Origin: Gemmatimonadota bacterium
GTDB lineage: Bacteria > Gemmatimonadota > Gemmatimonadetes > Longimicrobiales > Gaopeijiaceae
Direction: 5' to 3'
Length of the DNA: 9,275 nt
Assembly: GCA_018678395.1 (NCBI GenBank)
Contig: JAHHMJ010000031.1
Span: 1-9,275, forward strand
Positions 1-6,384 of the stretch are shown piece after piece; position 1 is the stretch's first letter, and the number at the start of each line of letters is the position of its first letter. Position numbers and translations under genes: made by a program. The notes under the pieces are model-generated. The model was not told where the DNA came from. It was given only the letters and a program-made list of their open reading frames with translations, and made no database searches.

Positions 1-881
<881 letters not shown>

Positions 882-922
882 TCACGGCCAGGCCTTCGCA
901 GCCCGCGCCGTGCGGTGGAATG

Positions 923-973
923 GGCGGTCCGAACCGCCGTCGCAAAGCTATTCCGACGGGGGGGGGGTGTCAA
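923..973 (-). promoter_or_regulatory. Promoter of mdh with poly-C spacer and hairpin at the start site
   Basis: Reading the minus strand, a perfect -35 TTGACA (973-968) and a -10 TAGCTT (950-945) are separated by 17 bp. The spacer contains ten consecutive C residues (967-958). A transcript starting about 7 nt past the -10 would begin near 938, exactly at the 16-nt inverted repeat GGCGGTTCGGACCGCC (938-923: 6-bp stem, 4-nt loop). The untranslated leader would be about 84 nt. The hexamers are seen directly; the start site is inferred. Confidence 0.65.
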
Positions 974-983
974 CGCGCACAAG

Positions 984-997
984 GGCCGCTTTCGGCC
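984..997 (-). terminator. Weak hairpin after moaA, possible terminator
   Basis: A 5-bp stem GGCCG/CGGCC with an AAAG loop lies 27-40 nt after the moaA stop, flanked by partly complementary AAGG and CCTT. No U-tract follows, so it would be a weak or Rho-assisted terminator. It is placed between the moaA stop and the mdh promoter, where an end of transcription is expected. Confidence 0.25.
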
Positions 998-1023
998 TTC
1001 GCGGAGACGGTCGACGGGCGCTC

Positions 1024-2004
1024 TCAGCCCCCGGTCTGCGAGAGGGCCACGAGGCCCCCGGATCCGCTGTCGCTACCCTGCACCAGAAGGTGCCGCTCCG
1101 GCTTCACACGGAGCGTCTCGCGGATGTGCGGCTCGAGGGGTTCGCCGGCCCGGAGTGGCCCCCGAAGATCGGTCTGGAGATCGCCGAAGAGGCATGGGCG
1201 GAGTTGGCCGTCGGCAGTCAGCCTCATGCGGTTGCAGCGGTCGCAGAAGTTGTGGCTCATCGGGGTGATGACGCCGATGGTCCCGGGGGCGCCGGGGAAG
1301 CGATAGTAGGTGGCCGGCCCGTTCCCGGTCGGTCCTTCGGCCGGCTCCAGAGTGCCGAGCGCCCGAATGCGGCGGAGCGCCTCCGCGCAGCTCACGTAGT
1401 TCTCGCGCGAAAGGTCGAGGTTCGCCGTGGTCGGCATGACCTCGATGAAACGGATGTGCCAGGGACGCTCCCGGGTGATCTCGGCGAAGTCCGCGATCTC
1501 GTCGTCGTTGCGCCCCCCCATCAGGACCACGTTGATCTTGAGCGGCGTGAATCCCGACTCCTCCGCCGCACGAAGACCCGCCATGATCCGGCCGTGAGAC
1601 CCCGGGCGGCGCGAGATCGCGTCCACCCGGTCGGCACGGAGCGAGTCCAGGGAGACGTTCACCCGGTTGAGTCCGGCCTCACGCAGCGCGTCCGCGTGCT
1701 CGGCGAGGAGAACCGCATTGGTCGAGAGGGAGAGATCTTCGATCCCCGGAACGTCGGCCACCATACGCACCAGGTCGGGCAGGTCGCGGCGCACGAGCGG
1801 CTCGCCTCCCGTGAAGCGAACCCGGCGGAGCCCCATGGGCGCCATCACCCGAACGATCCGCACGATCTCCTCGTACGAGAGCAGCGCGTCCCGCTTGAGC
1901 CACTCGAGCCCTTCGAGCGGCATGCAGTAGACACAGCGCAGGTTGCACTTGTCCGTGACGGAGATCCGGAGGTACTCGATCCGCCGCCCGAAGCCGTCGA
2001 CCAT
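1024..2004 (-). CDS. moaA: GTP 3',8-cyclase MoaA (radical SAM)
   Basis: Radical SAM enzyme that rearranges GTP to 3',8-cyclo-7,8-dihydro-GTP, the first step of molybdenum cofactor synthesis (with MoaC, not in this window). With the chosen start it has 326 residues, close to the usual length. The SAM [4Fe-4S] site is C20-x3-C24-x2-C27 within a TDKCNLRCVYC stretch. The GGEP motif is at 66-69. The C-terminal GTP-binding cluster is C254-x2-C257-x13-C271. The protein ends in the conserved Gly-Gly required in the family. Two starts are possible. The ATG at 2055 overlaps the moaE stop as ATGA and adds 17 Gly-rich residues. The ATG at 2004 is preceded at 7 nt by a purine-rich GGGGAGGGGAAGGG and begins at the normal family N-terminus, so I prefer it. 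Third gene of moaD-moaE-moaA. Confidence 0.95.
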   Translation of the reverse strand: MVDGFGRRIEYLRISVTDKCNLRCVYCMPLEGLEWLKRDALLSYEEIVRIVRVMAPMGLRRVRFTGGEPLVRRDLPDLVRMVADVPGIEDLSLSTNAVLLAEHADALREAGLNRVNVSLDSLRADRVDAISRRPGSHGRIMAGLRAAEESGFTPLKINVVLMGGRNDDEIADFAEITRERPWHIRFIEVMPTTANLDLSRENYVSCAEALRRIRALGTLEPAEGPTGNGPATYYRFPGAPGTIGVITPMSHNFCDRCNRMRLTADGQLRPCLFGDLQTDLRGPLRAGEPLEPHIRETLRVKPERHLLVQGSDSGSGGLVALSQTGG

Positions 2005-2051
2005 CGGCCCACCCTTCCCCTCCCCGGTCGCGCCCACGACGCCACCCGGCT

Positions 2052-2495
2052 TCATGACGCCGCCGGGGTCGGCGGGGTGCGCCCGGGTACCCACCGGGAC
2101 TCGCCGTCCACGAAATGCTCGTGCTTCCAGATCGGGAGTCGCTCCTTGATCGCTTCGATGATCCAGCGCGAGGCCTCGTATCCCTCGGCCCGGTGAGGGG
2201 TCGACAGCGCGATCGCTACGCTCGGCTCGCCGAGCGTCAACGCGCCCGTGCGATGCACGACGGCGATGCGGTCGGTCTGCCAGCGTTCCGCCGCTTCGGA
2301 GGCGAGGGCGGCCAGCTCGGACGCCGCCATCGACGTGTAGGCTTCGTAGGTCATCCCCGAGACCGATCGGCCCTCGGCATGATTCCGCACGATGCCGACG
2401 AAGAGCACGACGGCTCCGTCGTCTGCGCTGCCGACGCGGGCGAGCACGCCGGCGGGGTCGATGGGCTCTGGCCCCACATGGGTCCACACAGCCAC
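2052..2495 (-). CDS. moaE: Molybdopterin synthase catalytic (large) subunit MoaE
   Basis: With MoaD thiocarboxylate it inserts two sulfurs into precursor Z (cPMP) to give molybdopterin. 147 residues, normal length. Family signatures in order: FVGIVRNHAEGRSV (32-45, with Arg37), the HRTGALTLGE stretch (81-90), the STPHR region (99-103, His101-Arg102), Lys117, and PIWKHEHFVDGESRW (121-135), where Lys124 matches the active-site lysine of the PIWKxE motif. The start is a GTG at 2495, one base after the moaD stop, preceded 5 nt upstream by a perfect GGAGG lying inside the end of moaD. The C-terminal tail (PGRTPPTPAAS) looks unstructured. Its TGA overlaps a possible upstream moaA ATG in an ATGA, so translation of the three genes may be coupled. 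Confidence 0.95.
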   Translation of the reverse strand: MAVWTHVGPEPIDPAGVLARVGSADDGAVVLFVGIVRNHAEGRSVSGMTYEAYTSMAASELAALASEAAERWQTDRIAVVHRTGALTLGEPSVAIALSTPHRAEGYEASRWIIEAIKERLPIWKHEHFVDGESRWVPGRTPPTPAAS

Positions 2496-2496
2496 G

Positions 2497-2742
2497 TCAA
2501 CCTCCGGCGACGGGGGGAATGAACGCGATCTCGTCGCCCGGTCCGAGCTCGGTGTCGAGCGAGGCCCAGGCTTCGTTCACCGCGAGTCCGGGGCGCTCGG
2601 GGAGGCGGTCGAACGGCGCACCCCGCGCGCGCAGCTCGACGACGAGCTCGCGAGCCCGGGAGCCCCCGGGAAGCGTCACCGAGAGCCGCGGAACGCCCAC
2701 GAGCTCTCGGTAGGAAGCGAAGAACAGCGTGTGAACCTGCAT
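2497..2742 (-). CDS. moaD: Molybdopterin synthase sulfur carrier (small) subunit MoaD
   Basis: Ubiquitin-fold sulfur carrier. Its C-terminal glycine is adenylated and thiocarboxylated, then inserted in the MoaE active site to donate sulfur to cPMP. 81 residues, the usual size. N-terminal strand VHTLFFASYRELVG (3-16) and the C-terminus DEIAFIPPVAGG, with the obligatory terminal Gly80-Gly81, identify it; a ThiS-like role is less likely given the adjacent moaE. The ATG at 2742 has no Shine-Dalgarno (the five preceding bases are TCCCC), and a -10-like TCTAAT ends only 5 nt before it, so the mRNA may be leaderless. First gene of moaD-moaE-moaA. No MoeB/MoeA-type activating enzyme is nearby. Confidence 0.93.
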   Translation of the reverse strand: MQVHTLFFASYRELVGVPRLSVTLPGGSRARELVVELRARGAPFDRLPERPGLAVNEAWASLDTELGPGDEIAFIPPVAGG

Positions 2743-2747
2743 GGGGA

Positions 2748-2777
2748 ATTAGACCACCGCAGCACCCATCGGGACAA
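2748..2777 (-). promoter_or_regulatory. Promoter of the moaDEA operon, likely leaderless
   Basis: On the minus strand TTGTCC (2777-2772) and TCTAAT (2753-2748, five of six matches to TATAAT) are 18 bp apart. Only five bases separate the -10 from the moaD ATG, so the expected start of transcription falls on or next to the A of the start codon. This agrees with the absence of a ribosome binding site. Confidence 0.5.
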
Positions 2778-2839
2778 GACCCGGAGCGGGTGTCTCGAGT
2801 GCCGGACGACCGCGGGGCGAGTCGGGGAGGCCCCGGTCT

Positions 2840-3388
2840 CTACAACGGGTACGGCCACCCTATGGGCAACGGCGTCGAGCCGTTGCCCCCGCCACCCCGA
2901 CGGCCGGGCGGGCCGCCGCCCCGCAGGGCGCGGACCCGCTCCGTGAATTGCTCGCGCAGGGTGTAGAAACGCACCAGTTGCGGCGGGGTCAGGACCTGCA
3001 GCAACGCGGCCTGCTCCCGGGCGAGCAGATCACCCTCGGCTCTCTGGACCGCCACGAGCTCGTCGAGCACCTCCTGGGCCGCGTCGACGTCGAGCAGAGA
3101 CCCCGAACTGCGCAGGCGACGACGGAACTCGGCCTGCCTCTGGCCCAGAGCGCGCCGCTCCTCGGTGAACGACTCCATCGTCGAGCGCAGCTCGGCGGAC
3201 ACCGCTTCGTCGATGCCGAGCTCGGTCTGGATCAGATTCTCGAACCGCTCTCGGATCTGACGTTCCAGGCGCTCGCGATTCTCGCTACCGGGACGTTCAC
3301 GGATCTGTGCCGCCGTGCCGGCGGGGGTGAACGCATCCACACCCACCAGCAGCAGCGCGCCCATCAGGACCACGGCGAAGCGCTTCAT
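2840..3388 (-). CDS. Exported LTxxQ (Spy/CpxP/CnrX-like) protein
   Basis: 182 residues. A signal peptide is clear: MKR, a hydrophobic core FAVVLMGALLLVGV, and a probable cleavage after Ala27 (GTAA/Q). The mature part is long charged helices (about 35-155) rich in Arg, Glu and Leu, including an LTPPQ motif (133-137) typical of the Spy/CpxP/ZraP/CnrX family of periplasmic chaperones and metal or stress sensors. The last 25 residues are low-complexity Gly/Pro/Arg. I see no Cys or His in the whole protein, so the metal ligands of CnrX or ZraP are missing; a chaperone or stress-sensing role fits better. The ATG overlaps the anti-sigma stop (ATGA), and GAGGAG lies 8 nt upstream. Family membership is moderately sure. 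The guess that it signals to the adjacent anti-sigma factor comes from gene order only. Confidence 0.72.
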   Translation of the reverse strand: MKRFAVVLMGALLLVGVDAFTPAGTAAQIRERPGSENRERLERQIRERFENLIQTELGIDEAVSAELRSTMESFTEERRALGQRQAEFRRRLRSSGSLLDVDAAQEVLDELVAVQRAEGDLLAREQAALLQVLTPPQLVRFYTLREQFTERVRALRGGGPPGRRGGGGNGSTPLPIGWPYPL

Positions 3389-3906
3389 CCTCCCATCTCC
3401 TCGAGCAGGCGTTCCAGAGCTTCATCGGACAGTCCGTCGAGGACCGCGGCCCCCGCCACCACGTCCTCCTCGTCGTCCAGCCAGGGCGAGGGCAGCCGCT
3501 CGCCCAGCGCGATCTCGATCTCGACGTCGTCGATCGTCGGCACGGGCGCATCGCCCATCCGTTCGACCAGGACCGGGGTCGCGACCGCGAGTACGATGCC
3601 GGCCGCAGCCGCCAACCCCCACGAGGGCACGCGCCACCGCTTCCGGCCCGGGGCACCCCCGACCACGGAACTCCCCACGGTCTGGCCCGCGACATCGCGG
3701 ACCGCCGCGTGGAGACGCGCCTCGAGCCCGGCCGGAACCGGAGCGGGGCCGGCCTCGTGCAGCAGCTCGACGACGGTCCACTCGTCCCGGCAGGACGCGC
3801 ATTCGGAAAGGTGCTGTCGCATCAGGTCGACATCGGTAGCCTCGACCTGCCCTGCGGCCAGGGCGGGAAGTCGGTCCACGATGTCGGCACACCGGATCTC
3901 GTTCAT
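3385..3906 (-). CDS. Zinc-finger (zf-HC2) anti-sigma factor, single-span membrane protein
   Basis: 173 residues. The N-terminal cytoplasmic domain (1-50) has the ZAS zinc motif H32-x3-C36-x2-C39 (QHLSECASC) with an extra Cys6, the arrangement of anti-sigma factors that hold ECF sigma factors inactive. One membrane segment is visible at about 96-114 (WGLAAAAGIVLAVATPVLV). After it comes an acidic outside domain of about 55 residues ending LSDEALERLLEEMGG. Orientation should be N-in, C-out. The ATG at 3906 overlaps the sigma stop in an ATGA, typical of a coupled sigma/anti-sigma pair made in fixed ratio; the downstream gene overlaps in the same way. Upstream in-frame starts would lie inside the sigma gene and are rejected. 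The signal that releases sigma is unknown. Confidence 0.88.
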   Translation of the reverse strand: MNEIRCADIVDRLPALAAGQVEATDVDLMRQHLSECASCRDEWTVVELLHEAGPAPVPAGLEARLHAAVRDVAGQTVGSSVVGGAPGRKRWRVPSWGLAAAAGIVLAVATPVLVERMGDAPVPTIDDVEIEIALGERLPSPWLDDEEDVVAGAAVLDGLSDEALERLLEEMGG

Positions 3907-4460
3907 TCGCTCATCTTCTCCCTGAGTCGGCGGATCCCGTGGTGGTAGTTCACCCGGGCCGCACCTTCCGACGAGCCGATCAGAGCCCCGATCTCTCGAA
4001 AGCTCAATCCCTCGTCGATTCGCAAGGTCACCGCCATGCGCTGCTTCTCCGGCAAGTCGTCCACGAGCGCCCGCGCCCGCCGTGCCTCCGCACGGACCAC
4101 GACCCCGTCGTCGATCGGTCGGGCCGGATCGACCACCGGTCCCACCGCGTCCAGATCCGACTCCCGTCGGCGCTTGCGACTCCGGAGCGTGCCGCGAGCC
4201 TCGTTCACCACGATGCTCAACAACCACGTTCGGAAGCGGGCGTCTCCGCGGAACCGATCCAGTGCCCGAAATGCCTTCATGAAGGCGTCCTGCACCGCAT
4301 CGGCCGCGAGGTCGTCGTCCTGGACGATCCCGCGGGCGACTCGAAACGCGATCTCGTGGTGAAGCGACACCAGGCGATTCTGGGCCGCGGGATCGCCGCG
4401 GCGCGCTTCATCGACGAGAGTCGCGTCGCTGTCCACCGGAGACTCCCGTTCGTTCCTCAC
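3903..4460 (-). CDS. ECF-type RNA polymerase sigma factor (sigma-70 family)
   Basis: 185 residues, typical of group 4 sigma factors with only regions 2 and 4. Region 2 (about 26-97) includes the DAVQDAFMKAFRALDRFRG and FRTWLLSIVVNEARG stretches, which bind core enzyme and the -10 element. After a short variable linker, region 4 (about 128-180) has LPEKQRMAVTLRIDEGLSFREIGALIG, a helix-turn-helix for the -35 element. The start taken is a GTG at 4460 preceded by GAAGGG 4 nt upstream; a second GTG at codon 9 is possible. The next gene is its anti-sigma factor, overlapping by 4 bp. I cannot assign a convincing own-type promoter upstream, so autoregulation is only the family expectation. Confidence 0.92.
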   Translation of the reverse strand: MRNERESPVDSDATLVDEARRGDPAAQNRLVSLHHEIAFRVARGIVQDDDLAADAVQDAFMKAFRALDRFRGDARFRTWLLSIVVNEARGTLRSRKRRRESDLDAVGPVVDPARPIDDGVVVRAEARRARALVDDLPEKQRMAVTLRIDEGLSFREIGALIGSSEGAARVNYHHGIRRLREKMSE

Positions 4461-4494
4461 CGACCCTTCGATGCACGGGGTCGACGGTTCGTTA

Positions 4495-4529
4495 AAGAGA
4501 GAATGATCGAGGCGCAGGGAGCGCCGATC
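4495..4529 (-). terminator. Rho-independent terminator after the HU-family gene
   Basis: On the minus strand GATC plus GGCGC pair with GCGCC plus GATC around a TCCCT loop (2-nt bulge on the 3' side), followed directly by the T-rich run ATTCTCTCTTT. It begins about 35 nt after the HU-family stop and ends before the sigma factor start at 4460. Confidence 0.55.
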
Positions 4530-4564
4530 GGGAGTCGATCACCCACCGGAGCGGAGCGGCCCGC

Positions 4565-4864
4565 TCAGCGTACGTCGCCGTGCGCCCGCGCGACCCGCCC
4601 GCTGAAGTGCTTGGACGGTTTGAACACCGGCATGGCGCGCGCGGGCACCTCGACCGGATCGCCGGTGCGCGGGTTCCGCGCCATGCGGCTCTTCCGTCGG
4701 CGGACCTTGAAGGTCCCGAACCCACGGATCTCGATGTTGTCACCCTCGACCATGGCCCGCTTGACGGCGTTCAGGAAGCCGTCGACGACGAGGGCGCAGT
4801 CCTTCTTGGTGATCCCGGGCCCGATGGCCTCGGCCACCTGTTCCACAAGGTCCGCCTTCGTCAT
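4565..4864 (-). CDS. HU/IHF-family nucleoid DNA-binding protein
   Basis: 99-residue small basic dimeric DNA-bending protein of the nucleoid. Helices (MTKADLVEQVAEAIG, then KDCALVVDGFLNAVKRAM) are followed by the conserved core IEIRGFGTFKVRRR (45-58), the beta-arm tip ARNPRTGD (62-69, containing the Pro that intercalates in DNA) and PVFKPSKHF (79-87). Length and layout fit HU or IHF; sequence alone does not separate them, and with no partner visible an HU homodimer is the simpler reading. FKPSK replaces the more usual FKPGK. The ATG at 4864 has a strong GGAGGA 6 nt upstream. Monocistronic, between its own promoter at 4966-4995 and a hairpin terminator. Confidence 0.94.
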   Translation of the reverse strand: MTKADLVEQVAEAIGPGITKKDCALVVDGFLNAVKRAMVEGDNIEIRGFGTFKVRRRKSRMARNPRTGDPVEVPARAMPVFKPSKHFSGRVARAHGDVR

Positions 4865-4926
4865 GCCGTCTCCTCCCGTCGGTTCGGTTGCGCCGAAGCG
4901 CCGTGCGGGTGCCGCCGCCCGCGATC

Positions 4927-4995
4927 CGATAGCGAGCACGCGGCGGTACCGTTTCGATAGCGAGCACCGTACCACGCGCCCGACGCAAGCGTCAA
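4927..4995 (-). promoter_or_regulatory. Promoter region of the HU-family gene with a 13-bp direct repeat
   Basis: On the minus strand TTGACG (4995-4990) and TACGGT (4971-4966) are 18 bp apart and about 102 bp from the ATG. GTGCTCGCTATCG occurs twice, at 4967-4955 and 4939-4927, 28 bp apart from start to start. The first copy touches the -10 and the second lies at about +20. The layout suggests an operator or paired regulator site. The -10 match is weak. Confidence 0.45.
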
Positions 4996-5033
4996 GGTGG
5001 ACGCCGCGGCGGCGCCGCGCGAAGGTAGACGGC

Positions 5034-5054
5034 CAAATCGGGCCCGGACCCGAT
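5034..5054 (-). terminator. Hairpin terminator candidate after carA
   Basis: On the minus strand a 6-bp stem ATCGGG/CCCGAT with a 6-nt loop is followed by TTTGG, about 25 nt after the carA stop. The short T-run makes it a weak intrinsic terminator; it separates carA from the HU promoter. Confidence 0.4.
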
Positions 5055-5079
5055 GGGTCGCGCGCGCCGTCCCGGCCGA

Positions 5080-6192
5080 TCAGGCGCCCGGCCGGGCCTC
5101 CATCGCGGCGATGAAGTCGTCGAACAGGTAGCGGCTGTCGTGCGGGCCGGGGGCCGCCTCCGGGTGGTACTGCACGGCGAATACCGGGCGGGTGGTGTGC
5201 GCGATCCCCTCGACGGTGCCGTCGTAGAGGTTGCGATGGGTCACGGACAGGTCCGGAGCCCCCTCGATGCTCCCCTCGGAGCCCTCCCGGACGGCGAACC
5301 CGTGGTTCTGTGCGGTGATCTCCACCGTACCGCGGGCGAGGTGCTTCACCGGGTGGTTCCCGCCGTGATGTCCGAAGGGGAGCTTGAAGGTGGAGCCCCC
5401 GAAGGCGCGGGCGATCAACTGGCAACCGAGGCAGATGCCGAAGACCGGCACGCCCTGCTCCGACAGCCTGAGGATCGCCTCGCGGGCGTGCCCCACCGCG
5501 GCCGGGTCCCCGGGGCCGTTGGAGATGAAGAGGCCGTCGGCCCCCTCGGCCACGATTTCGTCGACCGTCGTGGCGCCCGGCAGAATGCTCACCCGGCATC
5601 CCCGTTCCGAGAGCAGCCGCGGCGAATGCGCCTTGACGCCGAAGTCGTAGGTCAGCACGTGGAAGCGCTCCTCGCCCACCGCCGGCACCTCGTACCGCTC
5701 GTCGGTGGTGACCGCGCAGGCCAGGTCCAGCCCCTCCATGCGCGGATGCGCCTGAATCCGCTCCATCACGTCGCCGGCGTCGGCGGACGCCGTTGCGATC
5801 GCCCCCCGCATGGCGCCCTCGGCCCGGATGTGTCGCGTCAGCGCCCGCGTATCGATATCTGCGATGCCGACGATCCCGTGCCTCGCGAGGTAGCCGTGGA
5901 GCGTCTCCTGGGAGCGCCAGTTCGAGGGACGCCGGGCGGCCTCACGCACGATGAAACCGGCCACCTGGGGGCCGTGCGACTCGCTATCCTCGTCGTTGAC
6001 GCCGTAGTTCCCCTGCAGCGGGTAGGTCATCGTCACGAGCTGGCCCGCGTACGACGGGTCGGTGAGGATTTCCTGGTACCCCGTCATCGAGGTGTTGAAG
6101 ACGACCTCGCCGAGCGCGGTGTCGACGGCGCCGAGGTGGCGGCCCTCGAAACGACGACCGTCTTCCAGGAGAAGGTAGGCGGATGCGGTCAA
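5080..6192 (-). CDS. carA: Carbamoyl phosphate synthetase small (glutaminase) subunit
   Basis: Hydrolyses glutamine and passes ammonia to CarB for carbamoyl phosphate, feeding pyrimidine and arginine synthesis. 370 residues against about 380 in the family. The N-terminal CPSase small-chain domain shows LLLEDGRRFEG and GEVVFNTSMTGYQEILTDPSY (28-48). The class I glutamine amidotransferase domain has ISNGPGDP (223-230), the nucleophile Cys254 in FGICLGCQ, GHHGGNHPV (274-282), TAQNHGFAV (293-301) and the His343/Glu345 pair in QYHPEAAPGPHDS. Cys257 stands where E. coli CarA has His in GICLGHQ. The start is a TTG at 6192 with GGAG 6 nt upstream. The only nearby alternative, a GTG at 6243, lies between the -35 and -10 boxes and cannot be used by that transcript. 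carB is not adjacent. Confidence 0.95.
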   Translation of the reverse strand: MTASAYLLLEDGRRFEGRHLGAVDTALGEVVFNTSMTGYQEILTDPSYAGQLVTMTYPLQGNYGVNDEDSESHGPQVAGFIVREAARRPSNWRSQETLHGYLARHGIVGIADIDTRALTRHIRAEGAMRGAIATASADAGDVMERIQAHPRMEGLDLACAVTTDERYEVPAVGEERFHVLTYDFGVKAHSPRLLSERGCRVSILPGATTVDEIVAEGADGLFISNGPGDPAAVGHAREAILRLSEQGVPVFGICLGCQLIARAFGGSTFKLPFGHHGGNHPVKHLARGTVEITAQNHGFAVREGSEGSIEGAPDLSVTHRNLYDGTVEGIAHTTRPVFAVQYHPEAAPGPHDSRYLFDDFIAAMEARPGA

Positions 6193-6226
6193 CGGGGGCT
6201 CCGGGCGCGGGTGTCGAGGTCGCCCA

Positions 6227-6254
6227 AAGCTAGACTCGCTCACGCCGCGGTCAA
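6227..6254 (-). promoter_or_regulatory. Promoter of carA
   Basis: On the minus strand TTGACC (6254-6249) and TAGCTT (6232-6227) are 16 bp apart. The expected start is near 6220, giving a leader of about 28 nt before the TTG codon. The -10 hexamer is the same as in the mdh promoter. No uracil- or arginine-responsive leader structure fits in so short a leader. Confidence 0.6.
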
Positions 6255-6318
6255 GCGATCCCGGCGCCGGTGGCCGCCCTGCCACGGGGTCCGCCCTTCC
6301 CCGCTTCCCCGGCGGACC

Positions 6319-6324
6319 TACCTT
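6319..6324 (+). promoter_or_regulatory. Tentative -10 box for the RNase H-like gene
   Basis: TACCTT fits the TANNNT pattern of the other promoters here and lies 60 bp before the ATG at 6385, but I see no acceptable -35 partner. It lies in the 192-bp space shared with the divergent carA promoter. Confidence 0.2.
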
Positions 6325-6384
6325 ACGACGGCCGTCGGCCCCCGTGGCCCGGCGCCGACCCTCTTCCCTCGAGCACCCTCCCGC

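Noticed and set aside
4461..4494. GAACC element upstream of the sigma factor gene as an ECF autoregulatory -35 box
   Set aside because: No matching -10 at the right distance could be defined, so the claim is not supported.
5053..6384. Upstream in-frame extension of the RNase H-like gene
   Set aside because: It is antisense to carA; the RNase H domain begins right after the ATG at 6385.
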